From contig NZ_JBAHUQ010000028.1 in the NCBI RefSeq assembly GCF_036689865.1, forward strand, positions 1 through 64,000: 64,000 nt of DNA, written 5' to 3'. The DNA comes from Magnetococcus sp. PR-3. GTDB taxonomy: Bacteria; Pseudomonadota; Magnetococcia; Magnetococcales; Magnetococcaceae. Made by a program: the position numbers and the translations under genes. This document shows positions 30,416 to 39,532 of this stretch, piece by piece. How positions within the stretch are numbered: position 1 is the first letter of the stretch; every line of letters begins with the position of its first letter. The notes under the pieces were generated by a model. The model was not told the origin of the DNA, did no database searches, and worked only from the letters and a program-made list of their open reading frames with translations.

Positions 30416-31459
30416 TCATCCCAAACTTCGGGCCAACACAGGCCCCAAACGGTTGGCCACAGTGATAGGAAGGCGCTTCCATAAGGCTATAAACCGTTGA
30501 TATTTTGGATTAAGAGGATTCAAGTCCGGTAATGCACGACTATGGTACAGATGGTACCCATAATAGAGTGGTGTGGCTTCAAAGCCATAAAACCGTTTAA
30601 ATGCATACGCCCCTGTACCCACTTTGCTCCGGCCAAAGTCAAACACTCGGCGACCCTGGGCAGCTGCTCGGTTCATCAAATCATAGTACATATAGGGGTA
30701 CGCACCGACCTTACGTGCAGCAGGTAGCGCCCCCCCATAATAGGGCAGTACCTGATCCTTAAAATAGAAGCTCATGACACCACTAACCGCACGCCCTTGG
30801 TGCTCAAGTACCGTCATTTCACACCGATCTGCAAAGATCTTTTTTAAATGATGAAAATGCCCACGGGGAAACACCGGCGTGCCCAAGTTACGCAGACTCA
30901 CGGCATACAGCTCATAGCAGGGGTCCGGGTCTTCCATCACCCGGCTCACCAAACCAGACTTAATACCCCGTCGAACCTCAGCACGCTGCTTGCGCGGAAT
31001 GGCCTTCAGATTGGCCTGGGCATCCTCACTTATGGCCTTTTTAAAGGTGGCATAGAGCGGCTTGGGTACCCACTGGGTATCTAGCGGGGTGGTATTACGC
31101 AGCTCCAAATGTGCAACATTCAGACGAGCGGTTAAATCACGTGCGGCATCCAATAAGGCTGTCACAACCCCATGATCTTCAGCCACCACCCCCCCATAGA
31201 CACAAAAAGGGGTGGAGATTAGGGCATCATCAAACAGGCGGCTCTGCACCCGGGCCAGGGGTAAAACCCCCACCACACACCCTGCTCTCCGGGCATAAAG
31301 ATAGTAGCTCTTATGTCCGTAGAGATCTTCCAACAACTGCTGCCAGCCACTTAAATGAAAAAAAGTCCCCGCTGGGGCCTGCTCAACATAAGCATCCCAC
31401 TGCTGGGCATCCTTTACTTCATCTGGGCGCAACCAGTGTAGAGTTACCCCACTAGCCAT
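30416..31459 (-). CDS. FemAB-family XrtA-associated protein
   Basis: A 347-residue protein with two GNAT-like halves of the FemAB/peptidoglycan-bridge type. The first half contains FFHLSGWQQLLEDLYGHKSYY. The second contains GAYPYMYYDLMNRAAAQG followed by FDFGRSKVGTGAYAFKRFYG. FemAB enzymes transfer amino acids from aminoacyl-tRNA; members in exosortase-A loci presumably add an amino acid or acyl group to the polysaccharide unit. It overlaps the deacetylase gene by 8 bp. Confidence 0.9.
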   Translation of the reverse strand: MASGVTLHWLRPDEVKDAQQWDAYVEQAPAGTFFHLSGWQQLLEDLYGHKSYYLYARRAGCVVGVLPLARVQSRLFDDALISTPFCVYGGVVAEDHGVVTALLDAARDLTARLNVAHLELRNTTPLDTQWVPKPLYATFKKAISEDAQANLKAIPRKQRAEVRRGIKSGLVSRVMEDPDPCYELYAVSLRNLGTPVFPRGHFHHLKKIFADRCEMTVLEHQGRAVSGVMSFYFKDQVLPYYGGALPAARKVGAYPYMYYDLMNRAAAQGRRVFDFGRSKVGTGAYAFKRFYGFEATPLYYGYHLYHSRALPDLNPLNPKYQRFIALWKRLPITVANRLGPVLARSLG

Positions 31460-32303
31460 GGGCTATCTCCTGAGCAAAAACCCGATCCATCCGGTCCCAA
31501 CGAAAGTCGGTCAATAGCTGCTGCAAGCGGCCTTCGGTACGACGTAAATTCAGATAGTGCCGAAAGCGCGATTTCCACCCAGGCCCTGAGACCCGTGGTT
31601 GATCGGGATCCACCTCCCAGGGGTGGCAATAAAAGACCACCGGCTTCTCATCATGCTCCGCAACCCGCTGCAAGGCCCAACGGGTAAGATCATAGGGCAA
31701 AAGCCGAAACCAACCACCACCACCACAGGGGAACCGGCGAGCGCCCAAGGTCACCGTCGCCGGTGGTATCTCGATCACACCATCCGCATGAGGATGGTGG
31801 GCAAAACGCGGGGCTTTGGGCATGCCATAAAGATCATGGGCAATAGGATATATGCTGGAGCTGTAGCGGTGTCCGGTCTGTTTAAGCAGGGGAAGTGCCC
31901 AGAGTGTTTGAGCATGGATCGAGTACGTTGAGGCACGGTAACCCCGTACCTGCACCCCACCAACATCTTCCAGAAGATGCTTGGTACGGATAATGTCCTG
32001 ACGAAAAGTTTCAGGTTCCTGCCGGTCTACACGGATATGGCTGTAACCATGACTGGCCAACTCATGCCCCTGCTGAACAATACGCTGCACCAAGGCCGGA
32101 TAGCGCTCGGCCACCCAACCCAGTGTAAAGAAGGTCCCTTTAACACCAGCGTGATCCAGCAAGGCTAAAATTCGGTCGGTATTGGCCACCACACGGTGTT
32201 CAAAGTCATCCCATTGTGAAGCTTTAACCCACGCTTCAAAGCCACAAACTTGGAAATAATCTTCAACATCCACACTGAAAGCATGCGTCAAGGTATTCAT
32301 CAT
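31452..32303 (-). CDS. XrtA-system polysaccharide deacetylase (DUF3473)
   Basis: A 283-residue NodB-fold deacetylase with C-terminal DUF3473. The catalytic block is SVDVEDYFQV (Asp base and metal Asp), the metal-binding SHGYSH, and FPCGGGGWFR. It has no signal peptide, as usual for this group, so it probably works on the lipid-linked sugar in the cytoplasm. With the neighbouring WecB epimerase it suggests N-acetyl sugars (GlcNAc/ManNAc) in the polymer, some of them deacetylated. Confidence 0.93.
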   Translation of the reverse strand: MMNTLTHAFSVDVEDYFQVCGFEAWVKASQWDDFEHRVVANTDRILALLDHAGVKGTFFTLGWVAERYPALVQRIVQQGHELASHGYSHIRVDRQEPETFRQDIIRTKHLLEDVGGVQVRGYRASTYSIHAQTLWALPLLKQTGHRYSSSIYPIAHDLYGMPKAPRFAHHPHADGVIEIPPATVTLGARRFPCGGGGWFRLLPYDLTRWALQRVAEHDEKPVVFYCHPWEVDPDQPRVSGPGWKSRFRHYLNLRRTEGRLQQLLTDFRWDRMDRVFAQEIAHG

Positions 32304-32309
32304 TCACCC

Positions 32310-33449
32310 CTAACCAAGGGTGCGGTACCACTGTTTTAATTGATCGGCAATACGGCCTGCGGCCTGGCCATCCCACAGTTCGGGAATACGCCCAGCTTTT
32401 CCGCCATTTTGCATGATCTGATTAAAAGCTTCCGATATTTTATCGGCATCCTGCCCCACCATGGTATTGGTCCCATGGGTGACCGTAATGGGACGTTCGG
32501 TATTTTCCCGCAGTGTAATACAGGGAATGCCCAACGCGGTGGTCTCCTCCTGAATGCCACCAGAGTCCGTCAGTACAACCCGTGCCCGGGACATTAAGCC
32601 CAGCATCTCGAGATAACCCACCGGAGGAAGTGTCACAATATGGGGGGTTTGATCCACCAGCTCTTGCAAGCCAGCCGCTTCCATTTGCCCACGGGTACGG
32701 GGATGAACCGGAAAAAGCAACGGCAGCTGTTCACTGATCTCTTTGAGGGTACGCAACAGACGCTCTAACACCACAGGATCATCCACATTGGATGGCCGGT
32801 GCAGCGTAATCAAGCCGTAGTCCCCTTTGTTTAAAGAGACCCCTTCAGGCAACGAAAAACGCTGTTTTAAATGCTCTGCCGTTGCGGCGCGGGGCAGTAA
32901 GCGCAGCAACGTATCAATCATGACATTACCCACAAAGTGGACTTTGGCGGCATCAATCCCCTCACGGGTCAAGTTGGCCTCAGCATCACGCTCTGTGGTA
33001 AACAGAAAGTCAGAGATCTGGTCGGTGAGAATACGGTTAATCTCTTCAGGCATGCGGCGGTCATTACTGCGCAGACCAGCTTCAACATGGATAACAGGAA
33101 TACTCTTTTTAACGGCGACCAAAGCGGTCGCGATGGTTGAGTTAACATCCCCCACCACCAAGATCGCAGCAGCCCCATGCTCATCAATGACCTGTTCAAA
33201 ACGCTGCATCACCAGGGCGGTTTGCACCGCATGGCTACCCGAGCCCACCTCCAGATCGACATCTGGTTCAGGGATGGAAAGCTGGTCAAAGAAGGCGTGC
33301 TTCATGGCCGCATCATAGTGCTGACCTGTATGGATCAACATGGTTGGCAAAGCGTTCGGCTCTGCTTGCAACGCCGGAAGAACCGAGGCCATTTTCATAA
33401 AGTTGGGGCGGGCCCCGACCACGCAGAGAATGGGTTTACCCTGTTGCAT
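32310..33449 (-). CDS. wecB: UDP-N-acetylglucosamine 2-epimerase (non-hydrolysing)
   Basis: A 379-residue GT-B-like epimerase that interconverts UDP-GlcNAc and UDP-ManNAc. N-terminal VVGARPNFMKMA, HVEAGLRSND and the C-terminal LTDSGGIQEETTALGIPCITLRENTERP pattern are diagnostic. Located between the deacetylase and the tyrosine kinase, it supplies a ManNAc-type precursor to the polysaccharide. No UDP-ManNAc dehydrogenase is in the window. Confidence 0.96.
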   Translation of the reverse strand: MQQGKPILCVVGARPNFMKMASVLPALQAEPNALPTMLIHTGQHYDAAMKHAFFDQLSIPEPDVDLEVGSGSHAVQTALVMQRFEQVIDEHGAAAILVVGDVNSTIATALVAVKKSIPVIHVEAGLRSNDRRMPEEINRILTDQISDFLFTTERDAEANLTREGIDAAKVHFVGNVMIDTLLRLLPRAATAEHLKQRFSLPEGVSLNKGDYGLITLHRPSNVDDPVVLERLLRTLKEISEQLPLLFPVHPRTRGQMEAAGLQELVDQTPHIVTLPPVGYLEMLGLMSRARVVLTDSGGIQEETTALGIPCITLRENTERPITVTHGTNTMVGQDADKISEAFNQIMQNGGKAGRIPELWDGQAAGRIADQLKQWYRTLG

Positions 33450-33511
33450 GTCACCCCCTCAATTGGACACTTTATCCATCACCAATAATCTGGTCTCAGA
33501 CCGAGAACGGC

Positions 33512-34369
33512 TTATCCCCCCAACAGTCGTTGGAAGAAGCCTTTCTTCTTTTTGGTCTCACTACCATAGCCACCGTAACCACCATAGCCACCGTAACCAC
33601 CATAGCCGCCATAACCACCATAGCCGCCATAACCACCATAGCTGCCGTAACTGCTGCTACTGCGCATTCGAGCCTTATTGAGCACCAACCCCACGATCTC
33701 TAAATTATCCAAATAGTTCAGAGCATCCTTAACCGCAAAGCGCGGGGTATTATCCGCTTCAACCACCATAACAATCTGTCCCATATTACGGGCCAGTTCG
33801 CGGGCTTCTGTGGTTACCAACAGCGGGGGGGAGTCAAACACAATGATACGGTTGGGATCTTTGGCCAACTCCAGCAGTAACAGACGCATGTTCTCACTGG
33901 CCAACAGCTCTGTCGCGTGGTGATGACGCCGCCCAGAGGGTAACAGCATAAGTTTGGGAACATTGGTACGGATCAGAATCTTATGATAATCATCAATGTT
34001 ACCTAACAGATGATCAATCAACCCCTCTTTGGATTTAAAACCCAAGATCCGACTCACCGAAGGTTTGGCCACATCGCCATCCACCAACAGTACCGTTTTA
34101 TCCATCTCTGCGGCCAAGCTCATGGCCAGATTAATGGCGGTAAAGGTCTTCCCCTCTTTAGGGAAAGCACTGGTGACCATAATCATGTTGTTATTACGGC
34201 CAGTGTGGGGGTCGATACCCTGTTGGGTATTTAGCAACAAAGGACGTTTAACCACACGAAACTCTTCGGCTCGGAAACTCCGACCGATATCCGGGGTTAA
34301 GATGCCTTTGGCCTTTAATTTCTCAAAGTCCAGTACAACCTTCTTGCGCACTCGATCTTCAGCTGACAT
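33512..34369 (-). CDS. XrtA-associated tyrosine autokinase with GGY-repeat tail
   Basis: A 285-residue BY-kinase-type ATPase. Walker A is SAFPKEGKTFT (about 67-77) and Walker A' is VLLVDGDVAKPS (about 93-104). It has no membrane segment, so activation should come from the chain-length protein encoded just upstream (22 bp). Together they control polymer length and export by cycles of autophosphorylation. The tail (241-268) has ten tyrosines at perfect three-residue spacing (YGS, eight YGG units, YGS), followed by a Lys-rich end. BY-kinases carry C-terminal Tyr clusters, but such a regular array is unusual. Confidence 0.93.
   Translation of the reverse strand: MSAEDRVRKKVVLDFEKLKAKGILTPDIGRSFRAEEFRVVKRPLLLNTQQGIDPHTGRNNNMIMVTSAFPKEGKTFTAINLAMSLAAEMDKTVLLVDGDVAKPSVSRILGFKSKEGLIDHLLGNIDDYHKILIRTNVPKLMLLPSGRRHHHATELLASENMRLLLLELAKDPNRIIVFDSPPLLVTTEARELARNMGQIVMVVEADNTPRFAVKDALNYLDNLEIVGLVLNKARMRSSSSYGSYGGYGGYGGYGGYGGYGGYGGYGGYGSETKKKKGFFQRLLGG
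33566..33649 (-). repeat. In-frame tandem repeat coding the GGY tail
   Basis: A near-perfect 9-bp/18-bp tandem array (on the plus strand ACCATAGCC alternating with ACCRTA-type units) within the kinase gene. It codes for ten Tyr at three-residue intervals. Unit length is a multiple of three, so gain or loss of copies would keep the frame. Confidence 0.9.
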
Positions 34370-34391
34370 GCGAGACTCTACCTAAAAAGGG

Positions 34392-36002
34392 TTATCTGGA
34401 CAGATACATAGTGATCGCAAAGACCACCAATAAAAGGGACATCAATAACAGGAATAGCGCCCTTGAGCCTAAGCCTGCAACCGCTGTTTCATCCGCCATA
34501 GAGACCGTACCCAATACGGGCAGACCAAGCTCTCGCTTGAGGGCGGATGGGCTATCATACACCGGCCGCATAATGGACATAAACAACGACATAGAGATCC
34601 CGGCCCCAAGGCCTGCAACTAACGTCACAATTAAAAATAGTGGCCGGTTGGGCCCCTCTGGTTCAAACGGCAAACGCGGATCTTGCAGAACTTTAATACG
34701 AACCCGTTTACTTAAACCTTCCGCTACATCACCGGAAAATTCAGCCTCACCTTGGGTGGCGAGGATGCTATTTAATTTGGTCAGTGCAGTATCACGGTTC
34801 TGTTTGAGACGAAGAAACTCAGCCTCTTTGGCCGGAATGGTTGTTTCCTGACGTCGAAGCTGGGCAAGTTGGGATTGATACTCCTGCAAGCGACCTTGGG
34901 CAGAGGCCAGATCAACCTCAACCTTACGCAGATCCACAAAGATCTGCTGAGAGATGGGGTCTTGATCGTTACTCTCCATCATCTGGGGCGCTTCATTAAG
35001 ATGCTTCAAACGAGCTTGAGCCTCTTCCTTACGCCGCTGAAGATCTAGAATTTGATTCCGCAACGAACGAATTTCAGGATGACCTTCATCATAGAGATAG
35101 CGTTTCTCCCCCCCGACCATGTAGTGGGTATCTAACATCTCTAAAATACGTTCATCCAGCTGCTGAAGACGTCGATCAATCTCTTCATCCAACGGAATAT
35201 GCTGCGGCATTGGTTGCGCTTGCATAATGGGCTTGGTAATGCGTTGCCGCTGGGCCAACTGCTCGGCCAACGCCACCCGCTCCTTACTAAGCGCACTCAG
35301 TTTTAACCGCTCATCCTCAGCCCGCTGTTTATAGTCCGCCAACCGGCTATAGTAGCCTTGCCCAGCATCCGGGCGGATGAGAGGATTACTGCGTTTAAAC
35401 TCCTGCCAGGAGAGATCTGCCCGGGCAAATTTGTCCTCAAACTTCTTCACTTGCTCTTTTAAAAAGCGCTGAGCTTTTTCCTGACGACGGTTCTTAACCC
35501 CTTCGATGGAGTGCTCCATCAAAATTGCCAGAAAGCCATCAATCACCTGTTTGGTCACTGCAGGATTAGAGTGGTGATGGGTCAGTGTATAGACTGAACG
35601 GGTTGAACCTCTGCGCGAGGTAATGGTCAGTTGTTGCCCTAATTTGGCGATGGTCTCTTCGAGGCTTTTTTCATCATACACCTCTTCACGCAGCTTGGTG
35701 CTTAAGACCACCCGTTCCCGGTTTTTCAGATTTCGCAGATTATGGATAATACCTTGCGCCTCAGAGGTGACGTCAAAGCGCATTTTGGCCACACCACTGA
35801 GATACTCTTTCAAGTCTCCCTGGGGGTTTTCAATGGCTACTTTGGTGAAGGCCTTATACTGGTCCTCCATCATATAAACACCACTCCAGCCCAGGATGCA
35901 TACCGTCCATGAGACCAACACAATATGCCAGCGATACCGCCACATACCGTGCAGTTGGACAAACACCTGATACTGAATATTGCGCAGGCTGAACTCTTGC
36001 AT
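34392..36002 (-). CDS. XrtA-system chain-length determinant (Wzz/GNVR family)
   Basis: A 536-residue polysaccharide co-polymerase. TM1 is near 26-46. A long periplasmic coiled coil (about 160-430) contains Gln/Arg/Glu-rich heptads and the IPAKEAEFLRLKQNRD region. Two C-terminal helices (about 456-478 and 510-534) follow. It matches the exosortase-A-associated chain-length proteins rather than classical Wzz by length. It controls polymer length with the tyrosine kinase encoded 22 bp downstream. The 348-bp region before it probably holds a promoter for the downstream half of the locus. Confidence 0.92.
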   Translation of the reverse strand: MQEFSLRNIQYQVFVQLHGMWRYRWHIVLVSWTVCILGWSGVYMMEDQYKAFTKVAIENPQGDLKEYLSGVAKMRFDVTSEAQGIIHNLRNLKNRERVVLSTKLREEVYDEKSLEETIAKLGQQLTITSRRGSTRSVYTLTHHHSNPAVTKQVIDGFLAILMEHSIEGVKNRRQEKAQRFLKEQVKKFEDKFARADLSWQEFKRSNPLIRPDAGQGYYSRLADYKQRAEDERLKLSALSKERVALAEQLAQRQRITKPIMQAQPMPQHIPLDEEIDRRLQQLDERILEMLDTHYMVGGEKRYLYDEGHPEIRSLRNQILDLQRRKEEAQARLKHLNEAPQMMESNDQDPISQQIFVDLRKVEVDLASAQGRLQEYQSQLAQLRRQETTIPAKEAEFLRLKQNRDTALTKLNSILATQGEAEFSGDVAEGLSKRVRIKVLQDPRLPFEPEGPNRPLFLIVTLVAGLGAGISMSLFMSIMRPVYDSPSALKRELGLPVLGTVSMADETAVAGLGSRALFLLLMSLLLVVFAITMYLSR

Positions 36003-36350
36003 GAATCATCCGAACAGCGACTGAAAATCTAGGGCAAACCAGCACCCTTTATACGGTATTGATCAACCGTAAAGGTGCAGATCCCCAACAAAAAACCGGT
36101 CTTTACTTCACGATCCTTCCAACCCTGGAAAAACCGATACCGCCCTTTCTATAAAGACAGACCTACTGTCTATATAGATACCGCAGAGAGCCTTTAAATA
36201 GGACCAGGACTAAGTTTTGCAAAAAACAGGCCTAGTTCATAAAGGATAGAACAAAGCAGGGCCATATTACCCGTGCCCCCCACCCAAGTACAGGTACAAG
36301 CGTGACCAGCTGGTAGCACAGAGGCCCCTTGTTAAACCGGCCAAGCGACC
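36003..36350 (-). promoter_or_regulatory. Intergenic region upstream of the chain-length gene
   Basis: No gene is seen. An AT-rich inverted repeat at 36151-36175, with perfect 6-bp arms 36155-36160 and 36166-36171 flanked by TATA-type steps, looks like a regulator site or small hairpin. Being the largest gap inside the minus-strand locus, it is a good place for an internal promoter. Confidence 0.45.
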
Positions 36351-37769
36351 TTAGGACTGGTCTGTACGGGGTGCTTCAGCCCCTTTACCAAACAGCACAA
36401 CCTCCACGGAGTGGATTAAAACCAGCAGATCAAAAAAGAGGGTGTGGTTTTTGATATAATAGAGGTCGTATTTCAACTTCTCGGCAGCATCTTCCACCGA
36501 GGCACCGTACCCATACTTGATCTGCGCCCACCCCGTGATCCCTGGTTTTACACGGTGCCGTTCGCTGTAGTAAGGAATTTTTTGCTTCAATACTTCGACA
36601 AACTCTGGCCGTTCAGGACGGGGACCAACCAGACTCATTTCACCACGTAAGACATTAAGAAATTGAGGAAGCTCATCAATACGGGTGTTCCGTATAAAGC
36701 GACCAACCCGTGTTACGCGGTCATCATTTTTTTGTGCCCAGACGGGGCCATCTTTTTCAGCATCCGAGCGCATGCTGCGAAACTTGATCACATGGAAGAT
36801 TTTTCCGCCATATCCCACCCGAGCCTGCTTGTAGAAGACCGAATCACGACCGCGCCCCTCCAAAAAGACCATTAACGCGGTTAACAGCATAATCGGCCAA
36901 AGGGTCGACAGCAAAAGCAGACTGATCAGAATATCAAAACTCTTTTTCAAGACCTCCTGGACCAAATTGGAGGTAATACCATCTGAATGACTAATCCACC
37001 ACTCCGTACCCAAGGCTTCCATAAGGATCAAGCGCTCTTCCCGCTCAAAAAACTGCGGCAAATCCAACACCAGAATGCGGTTGCTTTTACAGTCCAGCAA
37101 CTGGTGCATCTCCTCCATGGATACGGCAAGATCAGAGGCGACAACCACCTCGGAAATCTGGTTTTTCTGGCACCAATCTAACAAGCATTCTGTGGGTTCA
37201 ATCAACCGCGAAGAGTTGACAGAAACCGCGGTGGCTTCCTTCCCCCAAAAGCCCACAATCACCCGATCACCTGGATCTTGGTGGATCATACGCTCGACCA
37301 TCTTAGCTTGCTTACCGGTACCATAGATCAAGATCCGGCGTTGCAAAGCACTGGGTTCAATGATAAAGCGATAAAAAGCAACACGAATGAGCAAGACCAA
37401 CAGCAGGGCTATAACCCAGGCATAGACAAAAACCCCTCGCCCAATAAACAGATCAGGCAAGGCATAAAAGAGCATGGTGGTGGCCACCAGACCGATGATA
37501 AAGCTTAAACCAATACTTAATGCCTCTTCGGTCATACCTAACCGCATTAAGCGCTGATAACGCCCCGTGGCGGTCATACTGATTAACATGACCACGGCAA
37601 AAAAGAGCGCCCTAGGCAGCAGCTCCTGCCGGTGGACTTCATCAAACTCCACCGCCCCCAAAAAACGCAACTCCACACCCAAGTAGACGGATGCCAAAAA
37701 GGCAACTGCCTCAAACAGCACCAGCAGGAGAGACCACCTTGAGATGTAATGTCTAAAGATACGTATCAT
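36351..37769 (-). CDS. XrtA-system initiating sugar transferase (TIGR03013/EpsB-like)
   Basis: A 472-residue polyprenyl-phosphate sugar-1-phosphate transferase. Four to five N-terminal helices (about 15-140) come first, then a Rossmann-like region starting ILIYGTGKQAKMV. The catalytic bacterial sugar transferase domain (about 270-465) has FYKQARVGYGGKIFHVIKFRSMR, RNTRIDELPQFLNVLRGEMSLVGPRPE and the closing GITGWAQIKYGYG. It loads the first sugar onto undecaprenyl phosphate at the inner membrane and so starts the repeat unit. Confidence 0.95.
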   Translation of the reverse strand: MIRIFRHYISRWSLLLVLFEAVAFLASVYLGVELRFLGAVEFDEVHRQELLPRALFFAVVMLISMTATGRYQRLMRLGMTEEALSIGLSFIIGLVATTMLFYALPDLFIGRGVFVYAWVIALLLVLLIRVAFYRFIIEPSALQRRILIYGTGKQAKMVERMIHQDPGDRVIVGFWGKEATAVSVNSSRLIEPTECLLDWCQKNQISEVVVASDLAVSMEEMHQLLDCKSNRILVLDLPQFFEREERLILMEALGTEWWISHSDGITSNLVQEVLKKSFDILISLLLLSTLWPIMLLTALMVFLEGRGRDSVFYKQARVGYGGKIFHVIKFRSMRSDAEKDGPVWAQKNDDRVTRVGRFIRNTRIDELPQFLNVLRGEMSLVGPRPERPEFVEVLKQKIPYYSERHRVKPGITGWAQIKYGYGASVEDAAEKLKYDLYYIKNHTLFFDLLVLIHSVEVVLFGKGAEAPRTDQS

Positions 37770-38029
37770 GAATGGCTATCCATGGCCCAAGCCCCTCTTA
37801 ACCAAGGGCCCGATTATCATCTTGTTTTATAACCGCAAGGTCAGCTACCCATGAGGCTGTAATAGTATAGAAAGCTAGGCACCAACATTCAGGTCTACCA
37901 TTGACCAAGATAGATCATAGCGACAAAAAGCTTGGAGACAACAGCCCATTGTGCCATTGCCCCCCCCTTTTTCCAATGACTCGCATGCACAGAGTGTATG
38001 GAATTCACCCATCCATACACGAACGGTTG

Positions 38030-39385
38030 TTAGCTACGGCTAAAAATGGAGTAGTTTGGCTTATTAAATTCCATAGATGCTATGGATGAACGAACCGCAC
38101 TTTCAGCCTCTTTTTTGGCCTCCTCTTTCATGATCGTTTTTTTCACAATCTGGTGCAAAATAACCATCATAGAGAGCAGGTGGTACGGTAAATCAAAATA
38201 AGCCAACCCTAAAAACAGGCCCGCCATATAATAACCAACCATAGAAATCAGCAACATACTACTAAGCATCACGGCCCACTGCAGCTCTTCTCGGCGCCGG
38301 CACAAACGTCTCGTCTTTAATGACATTCGAATAGAAAAAGCATGCATGAACAAAAAGAGGGTTAAGCCAAAAAAGCCCTGTTCCGCCAACACCTCAAAGA
38401 AAATACTATGTGCATCATGCCTTTCAAACGGTACAGGTGCGTACTGTTTAAAGCGATCGGTCGTAAACGTATTAAAACCACCCCCAACAATGGGCCTATC
38501 CTTTGCCAACTCCCAAGCCATAACCCATGAGTTCAAACGCCCCATCATGGAGAAGTCGTTACGCATATCGTATAGGGTACTAATTTCAAAAAAGTCATCC
38601 ATACGCTCTTGCCACTTCCCCGGCATAGCAGTATAGAAAAACCCTGCAAAAACAACCAATACAAGGATACTAAGCATACCTCGACGTGTACGCCCCATCA
38701 ACAGCGTGATCACAACAGTCAAACCCAACATACCCCCACGGGAATAACTACCGACCACCGTAATAACCGAAAGAATAAACAGGGCCAGAGCCACCTGACG
38801 CTCCCAAAGGCGTCTGGCAAAACTCTTTAAATAGAAAAGCAGTGGCAAGGTCATAATCACGGCCAGAGCAAAGGCATTATTGTCACCAATAAAGCTCTGC
38901 GCCGGACCATAAACGCGGTATTGGCCCCCAGACAGAATGGTAAACATTCCCCCTTTAACCACCCACACACCAATGGAGATCACGATGACCCAAACCAGAT
39001 AGTCGAGCCATTTCCGATCCATGATCAGAAAAAACGTGATCAGCACCATTAACTGAATTTTAAAAAACCGGTCAAATTCACCAAAAGCGCGGCCAGGATT
39101 AAATGAGGTATAGGATGTTACGACCGTCCAAAGACAGAACAGAATCCAGAATATGGTGACGCCGTTAATGGGAATACGATATTTCACCTCTTTGTTAAAA
39201 ATCACACCAGCCAGCGTGATTAGCGCCACAAAAAAGTTAAAACGAAAATCGTATGCGTAGCTCCAGGTCAACCGGTGGGGGTTCATATAGCTCATCATAG
39301 CCCATAGCATTAATCCGTATTTAGGGCGGACAAAGGCATAGGGCAAAGAGCCAAAGATGAACAGCGTTAGAATAAGATCACGCAT
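38030..39385 (-). CDS. O-antigen-ligase-like protein, exosortase-A-associated
   Basis: A 451-residue polytopic membrane protein with about ten to twelve helices and the Wzy/WaaL-type core (RGGMLGLTVVITLLMG, then a long loop with GGGFNTFTTDRF and HDAHSIFFEVLAEQGFFGL). This matches the probable O-glycosylation ligase or polymerase of exosortase-A loci. Whether it polymerises repeat units or attaches glycan to protein cannot be read from sequence. The C-terminus is a Glu/Lys/Ala-rich cytoplasmic tail. Confidence 0.92.
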   Translation of the reverse strand: MRDLILTLFIFGSLPYAFVRPKYGLMLWAMMSYMNPHRLTWSYAYDFRFNFFVALITLAGVIFNKEVKYRIPINGVTIFWILFCLWTVVTSYTSFNPGRAFGEFDRFFKIQLMVLITFFLIMDRKWLDYLVWVIVISIGVWVVKGGMFTILSGGQYRVYGPAQSFIGDNNAFALAVIMTLPLLFYLKSFARRLWERQVALALFILSVITVVGSYSRGGMLGLTVVITLLMGRTRRGMLSILVLVVFAGFFYTAMPGKWQERMDDFFEISTLYDMRNDFSMMGRLNSWVMAWELAKDRPIVGGGFNTFTTDRFKQYAPVPFERHDAHSIFFEVLAEQGFFGLTLFLFMHAFSIRMSLKTRRLCRRREELQWAVMLSSMLLISMVGYYMAGLFLGLAYFDLPYHLLSMMVILHQIVKKTIMKEEAKKEAESAVRSSIASMEFNKPNYSIFSRS

Positions 39386-39532
39386 GGGCCTGGAAAAACC
39401 TCAACAGCACAAACAGGTTCAGAATTGAGCGTAAAAAACCATGAGAAGACGCCACAACCTCACACGTACCCCCTGGCAGATGGTAGGCGTATTCTCGCTT
39501 TTTTTCTCGGGGAACAACAGGTAAAAAGGGTG

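Noticed and set aside
33566-33649. Possible CRISPR-like array
   Set aside because: The repeat is short, has no spacers and is in frame within a kinase gene; it is a coding tandem repeat.
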